NCBI RefSeq assembly: GCF_017980685.1
Contig: NZ_JACXXO010000001.1
Location: forward strand, 806,001-870,000
Length of the DNA: 64,000 nucleotides
DNA from: Pseudomonas iridis
Lineage (GTDB): Bacteria; Pseudomonadota; Gammaproteobacteria; Pseudomonadales; Pseudomonadaceae
Direction of reading: 5' to 3'
The position numbers and the translations under genes were made by a program. The notes beneath the pieces were generated by a model. The model made no database searches. It had not been told where the DNA came from and saw only the letters and a list, made by a program, of their open reading frames with translations. Within the stretch, counting starts at the first letter, position 1, and every line of letters begins with the position of its first letter. Shown here one piece after another: positions 57,743-64,000 of this stretch.

Positions 57743-57898
57743 CTATGTACGGAGTGAGATTACCGGTAAGGAAACCAACCCGGCCGAACCGAAGTCCGCC
57801 CGTACATAGCCGCCATAAAGAACTGCCGACAGCATGAACTGGCGACGATTATGGAGCGGCTTTCGCAGGTTTCCAAATTCAATAACCGGGAATCTCAC
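57743..57898 (-). other. Structured region upstream of the DUF6124 gene
   Basis: Two nested or alternative inverted repeats lie 60–220 bases before the gene. CTATGTACGG (57743–57752) pairs perfectly with CCGTACATAG (57800–57809). GTGAGATTACCGGTAA with GGAAACC (57754–57776) is complementary to GGTTTCC (57868–57874) and TAACCGGGAATCTCAC (57883–57898), with one or two mismatches and a bulge. The first hairpin and the second cannot form fully at the same time, as the arms interleave. A short open frame on the minus strand covers the region but looks non-coding. Function unknown; a regulatory leader is an inference. Confidence 0.5.
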
Positions 57899-58039
57899 CT
57901 CCCGATCGCAGAGTCTTCTGCGACAACCCAAGCCTAGAGAGCGAGCGTCCGACGGACAACCTGAAAACCTTGTGGGAAGGTTCTGGTGATTTCACACGCG
58001 TCTAAACACAGCAAAGTAATCGGGTGACTGTGTGGGCCT

Positions 58040-58065
58040 CATCGCTGGCAAGCCAGCTCCCACAG
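58040..58065. repeat. Single REP, GTGGGAGCTGGCTTGCCAGCGATG family
   Basis: CATCGCTGGCAAGCCAGCTC followed by CCACAG is one half of the paired element seen at 57223. No partner half lies within 150 bases, so this is a solitary REP. Confidence 0.8.
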
Positions 58066-58081
58066 AAAGCAAAAGCCAGAT

Positions 58082-58113
58082 CAAAAGATCGCAGCCTGCG
58101 GCAGCTCCTACAG
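58082..58113. repeat. Single REP, GCAGCTCCTACA family
   Basis: CAAAAGATCGCAGCCTGCGG followed by CAGCTCCTACAG is one half of the element at 20931. It stands only 16 bases from a single REP of another family. Confidence 0.8.
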
Positions 58114-58189
58114 AGGGAGCAAGTACAACCCGCACGCGGCGAAGTCCGCACCACTCAACACAATGAGCGCAAGCTCGAGTACCGCTTTT

Positions 58190-58470
58190 GATCTTGATCC
58201 ACGGGCGACGTCGGAAGGCTGAGTGGAGGGATTGATCCGGGGGTGGGAGCGCAGCGACCGTTTGGCGAAGCCAAACACAGCGAAAGGAGGTGCAGCGAAG
58301 CAAACCGGAGACGCTGCGCCCGGATCGATCCCGGAGCGAAGGAACCCCGAGTCCCAGCGAGCGGGCCGCACGTAGGAGCAAGCGTTTTTGGTTACTTTTG
58401 AGGCGTTTGTCAAAAGTGACCCGCCGTAAGGGCGGAACCCTAGGCCGCCGTTACCGCAGCAACGGATATA
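58190..58470. repeat. Structured non-coding segment, probable multi-copy Pseudomonas element
   Basis: This part of the 907-base gene-free gap is full of inverted repeats: GATCCGGG with GCGCAGCG (58234–58256) against CGCTGCGCCCGGATC (58312–58326); GTTTGGC/GCCAAAC (58260–58276); and GTTACTTTTGA (58391–58401) against TCAAAAGTGAC (58410–58420). A 64-codon open frame (58290–58484) rich in Arg and Ser crosses it, without a ribosome site. From memory, near-identical sequences with the same short frame occur many times in fluorescens-group genomes; that must be confirmed by search. The remaining bases of the gap (57899–58039, 58114–58189, 58471–58587) show nothing I can name. Confidence 0.5.
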
Positions 58471-58587
58471 CACACAAGTGCTAGATATGCCGAGATAGAC
58501 GCTTCAGCAGGAAAAACGATATTTCCGCCAACACCCCCGCCCCAGCTACTCTTCCACGATTACCACCGCCGATTCCCCGGGGACCCC

Positions 58588-60189
58588 ATGCCAAGATCCA
58601 CCCTAAAACCGCTCTTGATCTCCCTCGCCCTAACAGCCATAGCCCCGATCGCCAACGCTGCCACAACCCTCGTTTATTGCTCCGAAGCCAGCCCCGCCGG
58701 CTTCGACCCCAGCCAATACACCAGCGGCACCGACTTCGACGCCTCCGCCGAAACCGTCTTCAACCGCCTCACCCAATTCCAGCGCGGCGGCACCGACATC
58801 GAACCGGGCCTGGCAACAAAATGGGACATCTCCAACGATGGCCTGCAATACACCTTCCACCTGCGCCAAAACGTAAAATTCCACACCACCGACTACTTCA
58901 AACCCACCCGCGACTTCAACGCCGACGACGTCCTGTTCACCTTCCAGCGCCTGCTCGACCCGCAAAACGCTTTCCGCAAGGCCTACCCCGCCGAATCCCC
59001 GTACTTCACCGACATGGGCCTGAACACCACGATCAAATCGGTCGAAAAACTCGACGGGCAAACCGTGCGCTTCAACCTCAACAACGTCGACGCCGCGTTC
59101 GTACAAAACCTCGCCATGAGTTTCGCCTCGGTGCAATCGGCCGAATACGCCGCTCAGTTGTTGAAGGAAGGCAAAGCCGCCGACCTCAATCAGAAACCGA
59201 TCGGCACCGGACCGTTCGTGTTCAAGCGCTATCAAAAGGATTCACAAATCCGCTACACCGCTAACACGGCCTACTGGAAACCCGAGGATGTGAAGATCGA
59301 CAACCTGATCTTCTCGATCACCCCGGACGCCGCCGTACGCCTGCAGAAACTCAAGACCGGCGAATGCCAGGTCAGCGGCTACCCGCGCCCGGCCGACATT
59401 GAAGTGATGGAAAAAGACCCGAACCTGCGCGTGCTGAAACAGGCCGGTTTCAACCTCGGTTTCCTCGCCTACAACACCACTCACCCGCCGCTGGATCAGC
59501 TCAAGGTGCGCCAGGCTCTGGACATGGCCATCGATAAACCGGCGATCATCAAAGCCGTTTATCAAAGCGCCGGCCAGTTGGCCCAGAACGCCTTGCCACC
59601 CGCGCAATGGTCATTCGACCCGAACATAAAAGACGCGCCGCACGACCCGGCAAAAGCCAGAGCGCTACTGAAAGAAGCAGGGGTTGCACCGGGTACAACC
59701 ATCAACCTCTGGGCAATGACCGTGCAGCGCGCCTCGAACCCGAATGCGCGGATGTCGGCGCAGATGATTCAGCAGGATTGGGACAAGATCGGCATCAAGG
59801 CCAACATCGTCAGCTATGAATGGGGCGAATACATCAAACGCGCCAAAAATGGTGAACATGACGCGATGATCTATGGCTGGACCGGTGACAACGGCGACCC
59901 TGACAACTGGCTCGGCGTGCTGTACAGCTGCGCGGCAGTAAAGGGCAGCAACTACGCCAAATGGTGCGACCCGGCCTACGACAAACTGGTACAGCAGGCC
60001 AAGGTGTCCACCGACAAAACGCAACGGGTACAACTGTATCAACAGGCGCAACTGATCCTTAAACAACAAGTGCCGATTACCCCGATTGCCAACTCCACGG
60101 TGTTCCAGCCGCTGCGCAAGGAAGTCACCAACTTCCGTATCAGCCCGTTCGGTCTAACCCCTTTCTATGGAGTGGGTATAAATAAGTAA
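58588..60189 (+). CDS. ABC transporter substrate-binding protein, dipeptide type (first of three)
   Basis: This 533-residue periplasmic protein belongs to the SBP_bac_5 family (DppA/OppA). It has a signal peptide cut after ANA (about residue 24); the mature chain starts ATTLVYCSEASPAGFDPSQY. Family landmarks are GLATKWDISNDGLQYTFHLR near residue 72, KFHTTDYFKPTRDFNADDVL near 94 and NGDPDNWLGVLYSC near 433. Two further paralogues follow on the same strand, as in the dpp region of P. aeruginosa where several DppA proteins with different peptide preferences share one DppBCDF permease. The permease genes would lie beyond the window. It is followed by a hairpin at 60193, so it may be transcribed apart from its neighbours. 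Confidence 0.92.
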   Translation: MPRSTLKPLLISLALTAIAPIANAATTLVYCSEASPAGFDPSQYTSGTDFDASAETVFNRLTQFQRGGTDIEPGLATKWDISNDGLQYTFHLRQNVKFHTTDYFKPTRDFNADDVLFTFQRLLDPQNAFRKAYPAESPYFTDMGLNTTIKSVEKLDGQTVRFNLNNVDAAFVQNLAMSFASVQSAEYAAQLLKEGKAADLNQKPIGTGPFVFKRYQKDSQIRYTANTAYWKPEDVKIDNLIFSITPDAAVRLQKLKTGECQVSGYPRPADIEVMEKDPNLRVLKQAGFNLGFLAYNTTHPPLDQLKVRQALDMAIDKPAIIKAVYQSAGQLAQNALPPAQWSFDPNIKDAPHDPAKARALLKEAGVAPGTTINLWAMTVQRASNPNARMSAQMIQQDWDKIGIKANIVSYEWGEYIKRAKNGEHDAMIYGWTGDNGDPDNWLGVLYSCAAVKGSNYAKWCDPAYDKLVQQAKVSTDKTQRVQLYQQAQLILKQQVPITPIANSTVFQPLRKEVTNFRISPFGLTPFYGVGINK

Positions 60190-60192
60190 CAC

Positions 60193-60244
60193 CAAGCCCC
60201 AAGGCGGAGCGCACAACGTGACCAATGCACCGTTTTGGGGCTTG
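60193..60244 (+). terminator. Terminator-like long hairpin after the first binding-protein gene
   Basis: CAAGCCCCAA (60193–60202) is complementary to TTGGGGCTTG (60235–60244) around 32 bases, starting four bases after the stop codon. ATTTG follows, a weak T-tract. Confidence 0.45.
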
Positions 60245-60250
60245 ATTTGC
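60236..60250 (+). promoter_or_regulatory. Weak sigma-54-type -24/-12 candidate before the second binding-protein gene
   Basis: TGGGGCTTGATTTGC has GG and GC with the required ten-base separation of a -24/-12 promoter (consensus TGGCACG-N4-TTGC) and lies about 200 bases before the ATG at 60449. It overlaps the right arm of the hairpin. A sigma-70 alternative is TTGCAT at 60355 with TAAGTA at 60378, 17 bases apart. Either is tentative. The rest of the 259-base gap holds small hairpins only (GCCTGC/GCAGGC at 60371). Confidence 0.25.
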
Positions 60251-60448
60251 ACCGTAAAAACCATCCGCAAACGGTCAAATGCGTCAGAAGTTACACAGAT
60301 GCGACATTAAGGTACGTTCGTGCCACCGTTTGAGGCCGCCGACCGCTCTGGATCTTGCATTGGGTATGGCGCCTGCATAAGTATCCGCAGGCACGACTCA
60401 CGAGGTCGTACCTCAAATCAAAAAATGACAACAAATCATGAGGCCAAC

Positions 60449-62074
60449 ATGCTTAAACACGCGGTCATTCCGTTTTTAGTCGGCGCAGGCTTGTTAGCCT
60501 CCGCACCTTTCGCATCCGCTGCGACTAACCTGGTGTTCTGCTCCGAAGGGAGCCCGGCCGGTTTTGATCCAGGCCAGTACACCACCGGAACAGACTTCGA
60601 CGCCTCTGCCGAAACCATGTTCAACCGCCTGACCCAGTTCGAGCGCGGCGGCACCGCCGTGATTCCTGGTCTGGCGACCAAGTGGGACATTTCCGATGAT
60701 GGCCTGACTTACACCTTCCACCTGCGTGAAGGCGTCAAGTTCCACACCACCCCGTACTTCAAGCCGACCCGTGAGTTCAACGCCGACGACGTGCTGTTCA
60801 CCTTTAATCGCATGATTAACAAGGATGACCCGTTCCGTAAGGCGTACCCGACCGAATTCCCGTACTTCACCGACATGGGGATGGACACCAATATCACCAA
60901 GATCGATAAAGTCGACGACCACACCGTCAAGTTCACCCTCAAGGAAGTTGATGCCGCGTTCATCCAGAACATGGCCATGAGCTTCGCCTCGGTGCAGTCC
61001 GCCGAGTACGCAGCCCAGCTGCTCAAGGATGGCAAGCCTGCCGACATCAACCAGAAGCCGATCGGCACTGGTCCGTTCGTGTTCAAGAGCTACCAGAAAG
61101 ATTCCAACATCCGTTACACCGGCAACAAGGATTACTGGAAGCCTGAAGACGTGAAGATCGACAACCTGATCTTCGCCATCACCACCGACCCGTCGGTACG
61201 TATTCAGAAGCTGAAAAAGAACGAGTGCCAGATCACCCTGTTCCCACGTCCAGCCGACCTGAAAGCGCTGAAAGAAGACAAGTCGCTGAAGATGCCTGAC
61301 CAGGCCGGTTTCAACCTGGGCTACATCGCTTACAACGTGATGGACAAGGTCAAAGGCAGCGACGAGAAAAACCCTCTGGCTGACCTGCGCGTTCGTCAGG
61401 CCCTGGACATGGCCGTCAACAAGCCGCAGATCATCGATTCGGTTTATCAGGGTGCGGGCCAACTGGCCGTCAACGCCATGCCGCCGACCCAGTGGTCTTA
61501 CGACACCACCATCAAGGACGCCAAGTACGACCCTGAGAAAGCCAAGCAGCTGCTCAAGGAAGCCGGCGTCAAGGAAGGTACCGAAATCGTCCTGTGGGCG
61601 ATGCCGGTTCAGCGTCCGTACAACCCGAACGCCAAGCTGATGGCTGAAATGCTCCAGTCCGACTGGGCCAAGATCGGCTTGAAAGTGAAGATCACCAGCT
61701 ACGAATGGGGCGAGTACATCAAGCGTTCCAAAGGTGGTGAGAACCAGGCCATGATCATTGGCTGGAGCGGTGACAATGGTGATCCGGACAACTGGCTGAA
61801 CGTGTTGTTTGGTTGCGACTCGCTTAGCGGCAACAACTTCTCCAAGTGGTGCGACAAGAAATTTGATGGCCTCGTCAAAGAAGCCAAGCGCACTACAGAC
61901 CAGGGCAAGCGCACCGAACTGTACAAACAGGCGCAACACGTCCTCAAAGATGCAGTCCCAATGACACCTATCGCTCACTCGACGGTGTATCAACCCATGC
62001 GCGCCAACGTGCAGGACTTCAAGATCAGCCCATTCGGCCTGAACTCCTTCTACGGCGTCAGCGTCAGCAAGTAA
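60449..62074 (+). CDS. ABC transporter substrate-binding protein, dipeptide type (second of three)
   Basis: This 541-residue SBP_bac_5 protein starts MLKHAVIPFLVGAGLLASAP, with a signal peptide cut after ASA; the mature part opens ATNLVFCSEGSPAGFDPGQY. It is highly similar to the first paralogue through the body (for example TGTDFDASAETMFNRLTQFE) but carries a short insertion with VMDKVKGSDEKNPLADLRV near residue 300, in the region of the peptide pocket. The ATG at 60449 has GAGG five bases upstream; the longer frame is unsupported. A strong terminator follows at 62079, so it is transcribed separately from the third copy. Confidence 0.93.
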   Translation: MLKHAVIPFLVGAGLLASAPFASAATNLVFCSEGSPAGFDPGQYTTGTDFDASAETMFNRLTQFERGGTAVIPGLATKWDISDDGLTYTFHLREGVKFHTTPYFKPTREFNADDVLFTFNRMINKDDPFRKAYPTEFPYFTDMGMDTNITKIDKVDDHTVKFTLKEVDAAFIQNMAMSFASVQSAEYAAQLLKDGKPADINQKPIGTGPFVFKSYQKDSNIRYTGNKDYWKPEDVKIDNLIFAITTDPSVRIQKLKKNECQITLFPRPADLKALKEDKSLKMPDQAGFNLGYIAYNVMDKVKGSDEKNPLADLRVRQALDMAVNKPQIIDSVYQGAGQLAVNAMPPTQWSYDTTIKDAKYDPEKAKQLLKEAGVKEGTEIVLWAMPVQRPYNPNAKLMAEMLQSDWAKIGLKVKITSYEWGEYIKRSKGGENQAMIIGWSGDNGDPDNWLNVLFGCDSLSGNNFSKWCDKKFDGLVKEAKRTTDQGKRTELYKQAQHVLKDAVPMTPIAHSTVYQPMRANVQDFKISPFGLNSFYGVSVSK

Positions 62075-62078
62075 AAAA

Positions 62079-62114
62079 GCAGCGGCGACGTTTTCAGCGT
62101 CGCCGCTGTTTTTC
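62079..62114 (+). terminator. Rho-independent terminator after the second binding-protein gene
   Basis: AGCGGCGACG (62081–62090) pairs perfectly with CGTCGCCGCT (62098–62107) around seven bases and is followed by GTTTTT. The following 259 bases up to the next gene contain only a small GAGTC/GACTC hairpin at 62196 and no recognisable regulatory site. Confidence 0.9.
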
Positions 62115-62373
62115 TGCCGATTAGTTAGGAATTTGCCTACAGCTGTTTCAACTCTGCTTTGTCAGGGAGATACAGGGCGTGTTGCCTTTTCCTACGAGTC
62201 TTTAGGACTCAACGCATTTACTGCCAGACCCACGGCTCCTACCGTCGGGTTCTGACCAGTGACTGCGTGGGCTAACGGTTTTGCTGTTCGTACTGGTTTG
62301 AGCTTGATGCAGCCACAACCTCCCTGGACGGGATCGCGGCGCATCGAAACAACACTAATAAAGAGGGAGCGTC

Positions 62374-63972
62374 ATGCGCCATACCTTGGTTTTTTCCGCA
62401 CTGCTGGGCGCCGGCCTGTTGGCCGCCACGTCTGCAAGCCACGCCGCCAGCAACAGTCTGGTGTTTTGCTCCGAAGGCAGCCCGGCCGGTTTTGATACTG
62501 CGCAATACACGACGGCCACCGATAACGACGCTGCAGAGCCGCTGTACAACCGCTTGGTAGAGTTCGAAAAAGGCGCGACCAATGTCGTACCGGGCTTGGC
62601 TACCCAGTGGGATATTTCCGAGGACGGCCTCAAGTACACCTTTCACCTGCGTGAAGGCGTGAAATTTCATACAACGCCTTACTTCAAACCAACCCGCGAT
62701 TTCAACGCCGACGACGTGCTGTTTACGTTTAATCGCATGCTTGATGCGCAACAGCCATTCCGTAAGGCTTATCCGACCGAGTTCCCGTATTTCAACGGGA
62801 TGAGCCTGAACAAGAACATTGCCAAGGTCGAAAAGACCGGGCCGCTGACCGTGGAGTTCACGCTCAACAGCGTCGACGCCGCGTTCATCCAGAACATCGC
62901 CATGAGTTTCGCCGCCATCCTGTCCGCCGAATACGCCGACAAGCTGATGGCCGAAGGCAAGCCGAGCGACATCAACCAGAAGCCGATCGGCACCGGGCCG
63001 TTCGTGTTCAAGAGCTATCAGAAAGACTCGAACATCCGCTACACCGGCAACCCGCACTACTGGGACCCGAGCCGGGTAAAACTGAAAAACCTGATCTTCG
63101 CGATCAACACCGACGCCTCGGTGCGCGTGCAAAAACTCAAGGCCGGCGAATGCCAGATCACCCTGCATCCGCGCCCGGCCGATGTTGAAGCACTGAAGTC
63201 CGACCCGAAGCTGCAACTGATCTCCAAGCCAGGTTTCAACCTCGGCTACATCGCCTATAACGTGCGCCACAAACCGTTCGACCAGCTCGAAGTGCGTCAG
63301 GCGCTGGACATGGCGGTGAATAAACAAGGGATTCTCAACGCTGTTTATCAAGGCGCCGGCCAACTGGCCGTCAACGCCATGCCACCGACGCAATGGTCCT
63401 ACGACGACACCATCAAGGACGCCGCCTTCAACCCGGAAAAAGCTAAAGAACTGCTCAAGGCTGCCGGCGTGAAGGAAGGCACCGAGATCACCCTGTGGGC
63501 AATGCCGGTTCAACGTCCGTACAACCCGAACGCCAAGCTGATGGCCGAAATGCTTCAGGCCGACTGGGCCAAGATCGGTCTGAAAGTGAAAATCGTCAGC
63601 TATGAATGGGGCGAGTACATCAAACGCACCAAGAATGGCGAGCACGACGTCAGCCTGATCGGCTGGACCGGTGACAACGGTGATCCGGACAACTGGCTCG
63701 GCACGCTGTACAGCTGCGACGCCATCGGCGGCAACAACTACTCCATGTGGTGCAATCCGGCTTACGACAAGCTGATCAAGGAAGCCAAGGTCGTCACCGA
63801 TCGCGACCAGCGCACCGTGCTCTATAAACAGGCTCAGCAGTTGCTTAAACAGCAAGTGCCGATCACGCCTGTCGCCCACTCGACGGTCAACCAGCCGCTA
63901 AGCACGCGGGTTGAAGGGTTCAAGGTGAGCCCTTTCGGCCGCAACGTGTTCTCGGGTGTCAGTATCGATTAA
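62374..63972 (+). CDS. ABC transporter substrate-binding protein, dipeptide type (third of three)
   Basis: This 532-residue SBP_bac_5 protein starts MRHTLVFSALLGAGLLAATS, has a signal peptide cut after HAA or nearby, and GAGGGAG before the ATG. It shares most of its body with the other two, including EITLWAMPVQRPYNPNAKLM and VSYEWGEYIKRTKNGEHD, but differs near the N-terminus where TGTDFDASAETMFNRL is replaced by TATDNDAAEPLYNRLVEFEK. That segment borders the ligand pocket in DppA structures, so a different peptide preference is likely by inference. The stop is at 63972; 28 more bases of window follow, with no further gene visible. Confidence 0.93.
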   Translation: MRHTLVFSALLGAGLLAATSASHAASNSLVFCSEGSPAGFDTAQYTTATDNDAAEPLYNRLVEFEKGATNVVPGLATQWDISEDGLKYTFHLREGVKFHTTPYFKPTRDFNADDVLFTFNRMLDAQQPFRKAYPTEFPYFNGMSLNKNIAKVEKTGPLTVEFTLNSVDAAFIQNIAMSFAAILSAEYADKLMAEGKPSDINQKPIGTGPFVFKSYQKDSNIRYTGNPHYWDPSRVKLKNLIFAINTDASVRVQKLKAGECQITLHPRPADVEALKSDPKLQLISKPGFNLGYIAYNVRHKPFDQLEVRQALDMAVNKQGILNAVYQGAGQLAVNAMPPTQWSYDDTIKDAAFNPEKAKELLKAAGVKEGTEITLWAMPVQRPYNPNAKLMAEMLQADWAKIGLKVKIVSYEWGEYIKRTKNGEHDVSLIGWTGDNGDPDNWLGTLYSCDAIGGNNYSMWCNPAYDKLIKEAKVVTDRDQRTVLYKQAQQLLKQQVPITPVAHSTVNQPLSTRVEGFKVSPFGRNVFSGVSID

Positions 63973-64000
63973 CCCAACCGATTAGCCGCAACGCTGAGGG

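Noticed and set aside
57743-57931. 62-codon minus-strand frame upstream of the DUF6124 gene
   Set aside because: The frame coincides with the inverted repeats and has no supporting start signal; structure explains the sequence better than coding.
58290-58484. 64-codon plus-strand frame in the gene-free gap
   Set aside because: It crosses several perfect hairpins, lacks a ribosome site and is Arg/Ser-rich; it looks like part of a repeated non-coding element.

Overview
This 64 kb window is chromosomal DNA of a fluorescens-group Pseudomonas. Three things point there. The gene order mla – kdsDC – lptCAB – rpoN – hpf – ptsN – rapZ – ptsO – fumC/sodA – pmbA/tldD – yhdP – rng – maf – mreDCB – gatCAB – roxSR – dppA is the order I know from the PA4443–PA4500 stretch of P. 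aeruginosa PAO1 (recalled, not searched). The GC-rich codon use fits. At least three families of paired REP palindromes typical of fluorescent pseudomonads sit between the genes.

Layout. 1–1253: end of the sulfate-assimilation gene cysD and a NIF3-family gene, both on the minus strand, divergent from algW, the DegS-like protease of envelope-stress signalling. 2.6–5.45 kb: a two-gene metal-uptake islet (TonB-dependent receptor plus DUF4198 protein) between algW and hisC, preceded by a long palindrome that ends at the receptor start codon. 5.66–10.46 kb (minus): ibaG–murA–hisG–hisD–hisC, with strongly structured spacers. 10.58–13.62 kb (minus): mlaFEDCB phospholipid transport operon. 13.9–20.9 kb (plus): Kdo synthesis and LPS transport (kdsD, kdsC, lptC, lptA, lptB), then rpoN, hpf and the nitrogen-PTS genes ptsN, rapZ, ptsO. 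21.0–24.8 kb (minus): an iron-starvation operon fagA–fumC–orfX–sodA with a ZIP metal permease at its end and Fur boxes upstream. 25–29.3 kb: pmbA/tldE, yjgA, tldD and a carbon-nitrogen hydrolase. 29.5–38.3 kb (minus): mreB, mreC, mreD, maf, rng, yhdP, the envelope-shape cluster. 38.5–41.7 kb (plus): gatCAB.

41.9–54.3 kb is the accessory part: an RlpA-like lipoprotein, a Ca/Na antiporter, a carboxymuconolactone-decarboxylase-like protein, an AEC carrier, a complete galactarate catabolic operon (kdgD, semialdehyde dehydrogenase, MFS permease, garD), two small proteins that look like single Ig-like domains, a FadR-type regulator and an SbmA-like ABC exporter. The galactarate genes take the sugar acid to 2-oxoglutarate. 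A shared sequence motif links the regulator to kdgD. 54.4–57.7 kb: the redox two-component system RoxS/RoxR, a SIMPL-domain protein and a DUF6124 protein. 57.7–58.6 kb has no convincing gene but dense secondary structure, single REP sequences and what looks like a multi-copy element. 58.6–64 kb: three tandem paralogous dipeptide-type ABC substrate-binding proteins.

I found no rRNA, tRNA, CRISPR array, prophage or insertion sequence. The points most worth checking are the palindrome before the TonB receptor, two genes (mreC and the Ca/Na antiporter) that appear to start at ATT, the structured spacers of the his operon, the structured region upstream of the DUF6124 gene, and the candidate regulator motif of the galactarate operon.
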